Assembly: GCA_964036665.1 (NCBI GenBank)
Contig: OZ038527.1
Coordinates: 17,134,221 to 17,198,220, forward strand
Origin: Gordius sp. MW1
Taxonomy: Eukaryota > Nematomorpha > Gordioida > Gordea > Gordiidae
Reading direction: 5' to 3'
DNA length: 64,000 bases
The translations under genes and the position numbers were made by a program. Shown here piece by piece: positions 46,235 through 57,500 of this stretch. The number at the start of each line of letters is the position of its first letter. Positions within the stretch are counted from its first letter, which is position 1. The notes under the pieces are model-generated. The model saw nothing but the letters and a program-made list of their open reading frames with translations, made no database searches and had not been told where the DNA came from.

Positions 46235-46985
46235 CTATGTTATTTGCATCGTGATGTTGTCACACTTCAACGTTCTGCTGCATGCCAGCTGTTACATGCT
46301 TTTTTAACAAAAATGGATGTTAAGGAGAATGAAAAACGCAATGTTTATTTTGATGAAAATTCTGATAATCCGTTAGCACGTTTTTTGCTATCTTCTTTTA
46401 ATACTTATTTATATCTTCCCGCCTTATGGATAAGTAAATATTTTATTTAGAATCTATCAACATTCAGGACATATAATTGTGGGCTTGCAACAACGACCAG
46501 TATACTATCATCGTAAATATAAGCGAGTTAAAGATATTGATTTATGCGACACTAATGATTTTCTTTGTATGTTTGAAGCAAACAGCCAATATTACAGAGA
46601 CAAGTTACCATATCAGCTTTTTTTTATAAACAAATAGGTTAGTGGAATCTACTATTCTTAGCATATTAAAAAAGAGACGAGATCAATGCATATTTTTTTA
46701 CGGTGCAGATTCAATAAGTTATTGTCAGAAAAGCATTAAAGATTTTGATAATGCTTCATTAAATTACTTTGTAAAATGTAATAATGAATTATATGTTTCA
46801 ACTATACTTTAAATATATATTTATTTATCTTAATAAAGTTAATTAATTTCTTGCTATAGATAGTGATTTAGGAATGAAAGGTAATGCTCAAGATGCATAT
46901 ATGAAACAAAAACATAGAATGATATGGGAAAGGAGAAATGGCAAATCATTAGTTGATGGTGCACCTATAATTACTCCTTCTTGAT
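46235..46985 (+). CDS. Unidentified coding segments (gene fragment or unknown element)
   Basis: Three successive + frames look strongly protein-like. The first (46244 to about 46425) has HRDVVTLQRSAACQLLHAFL and FDENSDNPLARFLLSSFNT; the second (46446-46638) has HSGHIIVGLQQRPVYYHRKY and ANSQYYRDKLPYQLFF. The third (46638-46812) has ILKKRRDQCIFFYGADSISY, and a last piece (about 46860-46984, stop at 46982) has GNAQDAYMKQKHRMIWERRN. They are joined by small frame changes rather than clear introns, apart from an acceptor (cttgctatag) before 46861. I do not recognise the family. It could be a decayed host gene or part of an element linked to the foldback. Confidence 0.45.
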
Positions 46986-47449
46986 TAATTTTTATTAAAA
47001 ATTTAAAGTGTGTGAAATGAACCAATTAAATACTTATATGATAATGAATTATTGGATCTTTAATAAGTAAAATTCATTGATGTGTGGCAAAATAATTTTT
47101 ATTGCAAAATTGGTTATATTATGTTATTATTTTTGATGTTATTAAATATTTGTTGGAAAAGTTGTTGGCATTTGATATGGGGTTAAAACTAATTGTGAAT
47201 TTAACAAGTACTTTCATGTTTGATACTTTTTAAGTGTAATGTTGTTATGATTTGATTTAAATATTTACAATGTTTTTATATGTATTCATGCCAACTCAAC
47301 AACCAATTTTAACCTTTGAATATCGCCTCACCTAAAGCATACTTTGCTAGTTCATATCAAAGGTGTAGCCAGGATTACCTCAAAGGGGGGGGGCTTTAAA
47401 AAAATTTGGTAAATAATACTATCAAACAAAAATGTATTAAGTTTATATA

Positions 47450-49345
47450 CAGTAGTGGCAGAGGCAGGACTATTTAATTAAGGGGGTAAATTTAAGAATT
47501 TCGATGAAGCAATTAATTAAAATTATATTAATTTAATATTTAAGATGGGTTTTTGGTGAAAAATGCATTCCAAATATCTTCGGACGCAAATTGCAAAGAG
47601 CTCCTTCCAATTTTTCTGTTTGCGCTAATTAAAGCCATTGTTCGAACTAAAAACTTGCATGGACATTTTAGGCTTAATTTGCCCACCAGTACCAAGTCCC
47701 GCCCCGAGACTGTTAAAATGAAATTATAAGCCCGAGTTCGCCCCACTGATTTTCTGCAAAGCGCAGCTTCATCTTCCCAAAAATCTTATGTATTCTCTGT
47801 AAACATTTTTTGTCAGAACTAAAACAATCATTTATTTATAAAAGTTGAAAATGTTCAATATTAACACTCCGTCCGTCGGGGGGTTATAATGACCCCAAGC
47901 CGTTTAAAAACGCTGTACAAAAAAAATTATTAAATATTACAATTTCATTTTTTCAGTAGCTTAACAAAATTTACCCTAAAATATCTCTGCAAAATTTGGC
48001 TAGTTTTTATCCAATAGTTTTTAAGATACAGCGTGTTTTAGATGCCCGGGGTCTTCCACGACCCCACCTTCCATAATATGAACAAAAAAAAATTTTAAAC
48101 ATTTTTTTTTTGAAATATATTATTAAAACTCATTATCGTAAACCCATTTGTGAAAAAATTTTTTGTATACATTTCTTTTTATTAAAAATATTCAAATTTT
48201 AAACTCTAATTTTCACATGTTAATTTTTCCTCGTGGTAATTCAAAGTGCTTATTTGTGTGATTTTTAGCATTTTTTGATTTTTTTATAAGTCTAATATTA
48301 AAAAGTGCAGTTTTTTTATAGTTCTTCGTCTGAAGATGGTATATGAACATAACAGTTATAACATTTTATCAAGTTCTTGATGATTCTATGATTACCTATA
48401 CTGAGTAGTCATGAATCTGTGAATGAGTTAACAGGAGATTAAGATAAGAAGAGTTAATTGATATGCCTAACGAAGTTAGTTACTTTTATAGGAAATAACT
48501 TAGCTTTTTTTATATGATATATTTCAAAGGAATACTAAGTGCCACAAAAATTGTCCTAATAAAAATGTTAGAACAAAATAGAATTGTGTATTTCATTTAC
48601 CTGGAGTAAAGCCATATGGATGGGCAACCAAAACTCCTCTTGATTGTTTTAAATTACTTATTACAGATGAAATAATTAAGAGTAGAGTGAAATTTAGCAA
48701 ATTTATGACATAAATATATGTAGAAAATGTATATGTACTATTTTTATAGCCTCATAAAATTCTTATAACATTTTTCATTTAAATATTTTTCATTAATTTT
48801 GATCTTTTATTATGAATCTATATGAAAAATTTTATAAAATAACATTTAATTTTATAAAAGTATGAGTTGGACCAATAGTAACTTTTGCCTAAAAAAATTA
48901 GCCAAAAATTGCCTAAGTTTGAACATCTCTAATTTTTTTGTTTTTGGGTTATGTTTTACCAAATTTTCCACATTTATAGTTTTAACCTTCTTTTATAAGA
49001 TCTTATTAATTAAACCATAAAATATAATATAGTTTTTTGGGTATAAGGCAAAATAGTCATTAGGGGAAACTTTTGGGGGTTGTTCTAAATATAGATATAA
49101 AATTTTAACCACTTGATCAAATAGCCAAATTAATATATTAATGAATGTATAAGAGTTGAAATATTATTCTTGCAAATTTTGACAAGTTTCTATTATAAAA
49201 TATGGAAGTTATAGCTATTTAAAGTTTGGGGTAATAATAACCCCAAATACCATCCGTGTTAGCATTTTAGAGCCGACCGACGGAGTGTTAATCATGATAT
49301 CAGTCTCAAACAGGCTTCAGTTTCTTCCAACAAGTAAGGGGGCGT
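47450..49345 (-). repeat. Dispersed repeat Y, copy 2, interrupted by piggyBac
   Basis: 47450-47864 and 49292-49345 together match 37250-37760 in reverse orientation. The break coincides exactly with the TTAA-flanked element at 47865-49287, giving an independent check of that insertion. Confidence 0.7.
47865..49287 (+). mobile_element. piggyBac element, decayed
   Basis: Ends CACTCCGTCCGTCGG and CCGACCGACGGAGTG are inverted repeats flanked by TTAA on both sides (47861-47864 and 49288-49291), the piggyBac target. A + frame at about 48596-48710 reads HLPGVKPYGWATKTPLDCF and LLITDEIIKSRVKFSKF, matching the N-terminal part of the piggyBac (DDE_Tnp_1_7) transposase; the rest is destroyed by stops. 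It splits repeat Y. Confidence 0.88.
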
Positions 49346-51190
49346 TCGTGATGACGCGCGAAGCGAAAAAAAGCGAAGTGAATTTTTGGGCTAATTTATC
49401 AAACTCTTCATTCTTTTCTTAATTCATCGTGAAATTTATCATATCTCAATGGTATTGCACGAATATCATTGATAAGATCGTAATTATTCCATAAACATAA
49501 AAAATTATATAAAACTCGGGCCTTCGACCCTCGTGAGAAGGGGGGGGGGGAGGGAGGTGCAAGAGGGAAGGGAGAACGAAACTCATCTATACTCCGTATA
49601 AACGTAGCATATTCGCTATGCAAATTATGGGCGAGATGCCTATAGGGGGGTATAAAATGCAAAATTATTAGTTAATTATTTATACAAAATTTTAAAAAGT
49701 TAAATTTTTGTAAAACCTGCTAATAATGAGGAATAGGTTTTCTTTCATTCATTCTTATTTACCAACTTCTAAATTATCAAAATGATAAAAGGAACGCAAT
49801 TAGAGGGTATGCCCTTGAAAAAGCCAATAGTCATCCTTCCAAAACCAACTTTCAATTTAGAGTTTTTTTGATACTGTATAAAACAATTTGGTGTAGGCGA
49901 CCCATAATTTGAATTATGATTATAGACTATTCAAATCATGCGCATATGTATAGTATAAACAAGTTATTAAAAAAACGAAAAAAAATTCCAATCAGACTTC
50001 CATCACTTTGGCCAGTGGTCATTTTTTCTAATGGTTAGCAAACAGCCAAATAACTAGCCTATAATTATAATCTAGGAAAAAAAAATTTAATCTCACTTTG
50101 GCCAGTGGTGATGTTTTCCATTGGTCAGTAACCAGCAGACTGCCAAGGCCAATAATTATCAGCTAGAGAAAAAATTTAATCTTACTTTGGCCAGTGGTCA
50201 TTTTTTTTATTGGTCAGTAGCTAGCAAACGGCCAAATAGCCTATATTTAAAAAAAAAATTTGCTACGCTTTGGCCAATGGTCCTTTTTTTGATTGGTCAG
50301 TAGCCAGCACACGGTCAAAAAGGATATAAATACATAAGAGAGGAAAAAAAATTCGATTTATAATTTGGTCAATGGTCATTATTTTCATTGGTGAGTAGCC
50401 AGGACACAGTCAAAAAGAGTAAAAATACATAAGTAACGAAAAAATAATTTCGAATTATACTTTGGCCAATGGTCATTTTTTTCACTGGTGAGTAGCCAGG
50501 ACACGGTCAAAAAGGATATAAATACATAAGAGACAAAAAAAAATTTCGATTTATACTTTGGCCAATAGTCATTTTTTCACTGGTCAGTAGCCAGGACACG
50601 GTCAAAAAGGTTATAAATACATAAGAGACGACAAAAACGAAAAAAAAAATTTCGATTTATACTTAGGCCAATGGTCATTTTTTTATTGGTCAGTAGCCAG
50701 GACACGGCCAAAAAGGATATAAATACATAAAAGACAAAAATTTCGATTTATACTTAGGCCAATGGTCATATTTTCATTGGTCAGTAGCCCGGACACGGTC
50801 AAAAAGTCATATTATCAATGGTATTTGTTACCGTGTCCTGGCTAATGACCAATGAAAAAAATGACCATTGGCCAAAATGTGAATCGAAATTTTTTTTTCG
50901 TTTGAATTAGTATATTAGGTTAACATTGATAATTACCCTATGCCCTCCCCTAGAAGGGCCTATGCCTCTACTGATATCTTATTTTCGTTCGCTTTTTGCC
51001 GCGGGCGAAAATAATTTTCTACGGTTTGACTATGAAAGCCTTTTATTTACAATTGTTACTTTAGTGATATATATGATAAATTTCACGATGAATATAAATA
51101 TATTAAGAAAAAAAATAGAGTTTGCTAAATTGGCCCAAAAATTCACTTCGCTTTTATTCGCTTCGCGCGTCATCAGGCGCCGTTATATCT
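49338..51190. mobile_element. Inverted-repeat structure enclosing tandem-repeat element H3
   Basis: The arms gatgacgcgcgaagcg...aagcgaagtgaatttttggg (49350-49475) and its reverse complement (about 51060-51180) enclose an H-type element. That element starts at 49514 (actcgggccttcgaccctcg), has at least nine tandem units 'ggccaatggtcatttttt' of about 85-105 bp (about 50005-50800), and then a stretch at 50820-50970 reading in the opposite direction ('gaccaatgaaaaaaatgacc', cctatgccctcccctag). The right half of H3 is thus replaced by part of an inverted second copy. Confidence 0.62.
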
Positions 51191-52440
51191 CGGTTGTGAA
51201 TATTTTTGGCATTTGTCTAAGTTGTTGCTTTAAAACGGATAAATGCGAAACTGGCTAAATAATTCCCTGCAAATTAATGATAATGGTTGCTTACTTCTAT
51301 TATATCTGACCCTGGCCAAAATTTATTTCTTAGAAAATATATTAAAATGGTTGGCTTTAATTTTTTCAACCTCGCCCGAGCCCAATATCCATTACCTTTA
51401 TATTTAAATTTATTTTGACATTTATCACTCCCCCCCCCCTAGCTATGCGCCTGCCAAACGATAAAAATTATATTAATTGCTATGCAATTATATATATATT
51501 TTTTCTTTAGATATTACATTTCATAGAGGTCAGAATTTATTTTCCAAACACAGATGCAAAAAATGATATCTAAATATATATGCAAATGAAAGTTCAGAAT
51601 TTCAGATTGTCAAAGTGAGCATATCATCATCTGCTGGGTGCCGAGTGAAGCAGGTGAGGTTAAGGAGGGCCAAGTGCTTTCGCAAATTTCCACTAACTCG
51701 CGCCAGCAAATCGTTTTGTTCGGCCTTGTTAATAAAAATATATTATAGCCGATGCGGTTTAAAATTGCTAAGTGTTCCAATAGGAACCCGACCACGTGAA
51801 ATGAGGCGGAAAAAAAGCTTTTACATTGCACGAAAAATAGAAACTAATGTTGCAAAGCATCTTAAATAAATGCAGTTTTTGCCAATATATATTAAAATAA
51901 AAAACCGCTAGGCGGAATTGCCCACCTGTTTGGCATCTTAAAAAAAATACTTTAGATGAGGAGAAAGGTATATGAATCGAATCGTAGAGGTTATAAGAAA
52001 TGGAGCAAAGTATCAAAATTTCGCGTCGCAACTATCATCAGAAAGTAATCCAGCAAGTGTAAATGACCTCTCGTTTGTTGAAGAAAAAAATGGGATTTAA
52101 ATTAGTAGACTTTCCACCATTTTAATTATGCGAACTTTATCTATTTTGTTAGTTTATATACTCCTCAAATTGATCTTTATTTCTGATATCATCATCAATA
52201 TAACATTTTTCCCCACCAGAAAATTACAAAAAAAATTTGCCTCGGCCTATTTGCCCTGTTTCCAAAATAACTAGTTAGAGTTCTTAGTTCAATTTTTTAA
52301 AAACATCCATGAAGCATTTTAAATCTCATTTCGTTAAGCTTGAGGATATTGCAAAATGAATCATAATTTACGACCTGACCCGTTTTCTACTCGTCGAGTC
52401 GGGTTTCGGGTCACCGTGCAGGTCTCTAGCTTAAAAACAA
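51190..52440. other. Mixed remnants; one unidentified minus-strand frame
   Basis: At about 51600-51745 two minus frames look protein-like (EQNDLLARVSGNLRKHLALL; and RPNKTICWRELVEICESTW), the first preceded by a possible acceptor (tattaacaag). I cannot assign a gene. At 52350-52430 the tail 'gggtttcgggtcaccgtgcaggtctcta' is a solo right end of the TAGAGACCTGC hAT family. A C-run followed by ctagctatgcgcctgcc at about 51430-51455 is a MITE-like end. Confidence 0.35.
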
Positions 52441-54420
52441 GACGGCTAGTAAGTGGATAATACAGGTGCGACTTGACGAAGATAAAGTGTAAGAAATCCT
52501 AGGTAGTCAAATACAAGTAAGTCAAACTTATTCAACAAATAAAGAATGGAAAGGTGAAACGGATATTTCGAAGAACCTTATAAAGTGAAAATCACAAAGA
52601 TTTCATTTGGGATATAGAAGCAATCATAGGAAAAATATGCAAGAAGGACAACCAATGAAAGCATTTAAAGGCCATAACGAATCTTTTTACCAATTAGTGA
52701 CAGAAGAGAGAGTTCTAGGTAAATGGAAAGCAAGCATGATTATAACTCACTCCTTGAAGCTTATAGAATCTTAGAACAAAGCTAAAAATTGAGGTGATCT
52801 ATCTATTAACCCGTTGGGATTCGTAGGCTAGACCAGTGATTCTTAACCTGGGGGTGCGACCCCCAAGTTTGCCGGGGGGCCGCCAAATTTTTTTAGAATA
52901 AAATAAAAATATTCAGATAAGCTTTAGAAAAAATACTCACCAGGGGATCCGAACTAGTTGCCTTAAGATTCATTATTAGAATTAATAAATGATTGTAATT
53001 TAAAATCTTTGTATAAAACTAAAAGTTTGCCGCAATTTTGGATACAAATTCGTGCAGAATATCCTCCATTATTTTCAGCAGCAATTCAAAATTTGCTGCC
53101 TTCGCTAGTACATATTTGTGTGAAAAAGGCTTCTCAACTATGGTGGATATAAAAACTAAAAAACGCAATCGATTGCGACTAGATTCCTGCATGAGGATAG
53201 CATTTCAATCAATTGAACCAAGAATTAACAAACTGGCTGAAGATGTTCAGCAGCAGAAATCTCATTAAATATATTTCCGAATGCATATATTTTTTATTTT
53301 AAACATTGTTTTTATGTTTAATTATGAAGTTTTTATGTTATTATTATTTCATTATCTATTTAAATTTTAAATAGATAATAAAATAATAGAAAATCAATTA
53401 ATATAACAAATATAAATTATTATGAAAAAAATGGGGGGCCGCAAACAAATTATAAAATATTTGGGGAGCCGCGTGTATAAAAAGGTTAAGAACCACTGGG
53501 CTAGACTTCCACAATAGACCCAATCTTCGAACAAAAACTAATGATGTATAAATTGGAGGAAAAGAAAAGACCTATATATGGTCTTTATTGATTTAAGGAA
53601 GACTAATGTCACAAGCTCTAGCGATTGGATATGGTCGTGAACAAAATTTCGCTATATTTGGGGTTGGAACAACAGTTGGATACTCTAATTAAAATTGGAT
53701 TACATCAAGGATCTGCTCTAAATCACTTTCTTTTTAATAAAATTATGAAGACGATAACGAGGGACATACATACAAAAGCCTTTAATTTGTGTATGCTATA
53801 TGTGATGCGAGAAGACAAAGGAAGGAGTATTCAAAGAAGCCGGAAAATGGTAAAAACGGTTAGCTGGATTCGGCTTAAAAGAGCTATCAATCTGTCCATT
53901 TTTAACGAAAAGCTGAAGGTCACAGGCACTTTCGTCACTGGACAATGACGAATTGAAGTACCCAAAAGATGGCAGGTTATATATCGGCTCGATGGTGCAT
54001 CAAGATGGAGGCTGTGCAAAGGAAGTCATCCCAGAGATTAATCGTTTGATAGAAAAATATCTACGATGTAACGACGGAAGTGAAACATGGGCATTAAACG
54101 ATACGTAAATACAAGACAAAAAGATGAGGTACACAAAGCTCAATAACAAATGACCGTATAGTGGCAATTAATTATTGGTCAACATGATGAATTCAAATCA
54201 AATAAGCGGGTATGGATGGACTTATAGTAAGAAATGTTCAAATAATGAAATTGCATAGTAAATTGAAGGAGCAGGGGAAGAAAGGAAGAGGAAGACCAAG
54301 TGTTAGGTGGAAATGCAAGTTAAAAATTTTTGATGAACAAAAAGATAGATCCGAACAGCCCTTGGATCAAAAAAAACTTATCAAACGAACTCCACGACTA
54401 AGGGGCCGACGATAAAAGAA
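52440..54420 (+). pseudogene. RTE-type LINE remnant B, interrupted by a hAT
   Basis: Past the insertion the + frames follow the RTE order: VFIDLRKTNVTSSSDWIW (about 53578), IGLHQGSALNHFLFNKIMK (about 53694), CMLYVMRED in place of the YADD box, SETWALN (about 54078) and a C-terminal KLKEQGKKGRGRPSVRWKCK (54254). The region before the insertion (52440-52833) is more decayed. The catalytic YADD is lost, so it is inactive. It ends where the NUP85 3' end begins. Confidence 0.78.
52834..53498 (+). mobile_element. 665 bp hAT (CAGTGATTCTTAACC ends) inserted in the LINE
   Basis: Inverted ends CAGTGATTCTTAACC and GGTTAAGAACCACTG have a perfect 8 bp duplication ggctagac (52826-52833 and 53499-53506). 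A transposase C-terminal frame at 53038-53268 (STYLCEKGFSTMVDIKTKK, ending with a stop at 53266) is out of frame with the preceding QFWIQIRAEYPPLFSAA because of a one-base deletion at about 53100. It is the sister of 38332-40634 but lacks the H2 insertion and most of the tRNA-like block. Confidence 0.92.
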
Positions 54421-54589
54421 AATTTAATATAATTTTTGAATGATTATATTTTTAAAAATAAGTTTAAAAAACCAACAATATTTAGCGAGCCGTTGATGTG
54501 AAAGAATTAACTAATTTTTAGCGATTTTTAACAATGGACAATTCTAAAGGCAGCTTATAAATTAACACAATGCTATTGAAAATCAACCA

Positions 54590-57500
54590 TCACTTTAAAA
54601 TGTGTTGAATAACATAAAAATAACTAACGGAATATTGGAGGATCGAGTTGGATTGAAAGGATTCGTCCATCCATCTTAAGATTTCGTATATAGAATCCGG
54701 GGTTTGTATGGGAAAATTGAGAATGTGTTTGTCCAATAGTTCCAAAAATGTGAAGGCAAACCTAAGAAGTCGTGTAAAAATTGTAAACTAAATTAATTAC
54801 CAAAAATAAGTCTAATAGGATTCCGTCTAAATATCATATATAATTAAATTATAAAATTTTAGCCTATAAACCGTTGTGTCGCAATAAAAACTTTTAGATT
54901 ACCAAAAAACATGAATTCCCAAACTGGTAAAGTGGAAATCACATACTATCGTTGAAAGGAGTTAACCAATCTACCAACTCACAAAAAATTAACGCCTAAT
55001 CGAAATATAAATAACAACGTTTGCAGTTAATTATAGGAATTCAGTCAGGTTATCGTTTATGGTAGTGTTGTAAAAACGGCTGGGTTCTGTTCGGTCGAAC
55101 TTTGGTTTTAATCGACTAAACATGAGCGAACCAAAAATATTTGGCCTCTTTTTGTTTACTCGACATCGACTTAGTCAACTAAAATCAAAGGTCGACCAAA
55201 CAAAACCCAGCGGTTTTAAATACACTAGTTTATGGCTATAAAAATAACGACTGCAAAATTTTGACTACAAAAAGTGGTGGGATTAAGATGTCAAAGGTTA
55301 CTTGGGTGAGGGAAGTGGAGCGGAAATGAGAGACATTAGAAGGGATTCTCTGTAAAGCTGTCCGTCCGCTTCTTCGCATAGCTTTAAATCACGGTATTTC
55401 GCTAAGAGACAAATTGTTTAATAAAAAATAAATTTGCTCCCCATTCATTTTGGTCAGTAGAGCTTAGTTTGATTCTAATTAAAGTCATTTCAAATTATTC
55501 TAAAAATTACACTAGACCACAAATAATAGTCATGCTAAAACAACAAATTTTGATCGAGTATTTGTCAACACGAATATATTCGCCTATAAGTCAAGTTTTT
55601 GGAATAAGTGGGGTCAAAAGCATCTTTATGGTAAAACCTATTAGGGGTTTAAAGTTATAAGAATTGAGCCAAATTAATTAAATTTTGATTTATATTAAAT
55701 AATAAATTAAAACATTATTTAAAACAGCAAAATGGCGCTAGATATTTAGAGCCTTTTCTAAATTTAGGCTACTAGAATTTAGTATAGAACGTTAAACTAT
55801 ACCAATTAAAAAAATATATGTGGGCGTATTAAGTCTAACTCAAAAATGCAAGTAACGGAGTCTTGTGCGATATATCTGCAATACTGCCAGCCACGTCATC
55901 GCCGTGATTCTCCAAAAAATCTCCTCCTTCGTTCAGGATTCTAAATAAGACGTACAAATAGTTTGAAATAGCACATCAAAAAATTAGAAGCAATGTTAGC
56001 CTAAATAAAAATAAGTAAAATTTTATCATCAGGGATTCAATTAATAAAATCTCTTAGATAAAAATTTTCAAGTTGAGAGCTCTTTTTGATTCATCTTGAC
56101 CTATGGTATTAAGGTTTAAATCTCTAGCACAACGCAAATTTAACCTGGCACCAACAGAAGTGGGAATCACAAAACACTTTTTATACACTAAACCATATAC
56201 AACGAAGATTTGCAATCCCTTCTTACGCCAAAAACTATTATCGAGCTTGAGTTATGTTTCGAGACCTTAAAGCGCGAAATGTCAAGTCTAAAATTGTGGC
56301 ATTGTAACCCTACCCAAGCTTAAATGTTATAATTAAGATAGGTATATCCCGTAACGTTATATGGCTACATATTTGCCCGCCGAAGCAAACGTGCAATCAC
56401 AAAACACTTTTCATGCGCTAAACGATGTAAAATGAAGCTCTTGCAGTCCCCTAAATTTGCACCAACAAAACTATTATAGACCTCGAGTTTGTCGTGTTGT
56501 AAGCGAATCTTCCATACATTTAGAAGCCAAAATGTCAAGAGTCTGACATCGTGGTATTGTAAACTTTAAAACCACTTTCATATAAATTTACTTGACAACT
56601 ATATGATCGACCATAGTATAATCGTCCATTTTTAAGGCCCAGCCCATGGCGGAACCGTATTGTTTGCTAGTCGTGTAACGTTGAGCTATTTGTCGGCATA
56701 CACTAGCAGCTATGTTTAAAATATCGAAAAAAAAGCATTTTGGAAAACGGACGTAATCCTTATACCTTTGGACGTGTAGGCTCTTCGTTGGCACAAGGCA
56801 AAAATCTTCAAAGCCCTTATTTCGGTGGTCAGGGGCAGCTTTTCCAAGTATATTTGGAGGTGTGCGCTGTATAAAGAATAAAATCGCAAGTTATCAAAAG
56901 GTATTTGTGTGATAGTTGGTAATGTTTGCAATTTTACTAAAGTTAACACGCACAAAATACTGTTAAGATGACTATAATAAAATTACACTTTATGGATTTA
57001 AAATTTCACGTTTTAAAATGTAACTAATAAGCAATTTATTAAAAACGTATAGTACATACTTTCCAAACGTCGGACACGTATCGAGGTAGCCTGGAAGAAG
57101 GGTCCATAAACTAGGGCGCATGTTAAGTGTAAATAAATAGCATTTTGACAAAATTACAGAAAATTTTGAATGTTTTCAAAAATAATGAGGGAGTTATAAA
57201 TGAACTATAATACTGTAGAACTATGGACATTATTAAATACTTAATTTAAAATTAAATTAGAATTCAAGAATTCAAGTAGAGGCACATAAATTATAGATGA
57301 TGCTCTATGATATTAGAAACTAATCCTAAAAAGTTTAACAAAAAATTCATCCCAAACCTTCCTCCCGAATTGATCAATTATTAAATTTAAAGCGAGAAAT
57401 ATGATAAGTTCAGTAGTATTAAAAATGGATTGACAAGACAATGTTTTTACATTTTTTGTATCAAAAATGTTAAAAAAATGCGGAATTAAACAATTTTTAA

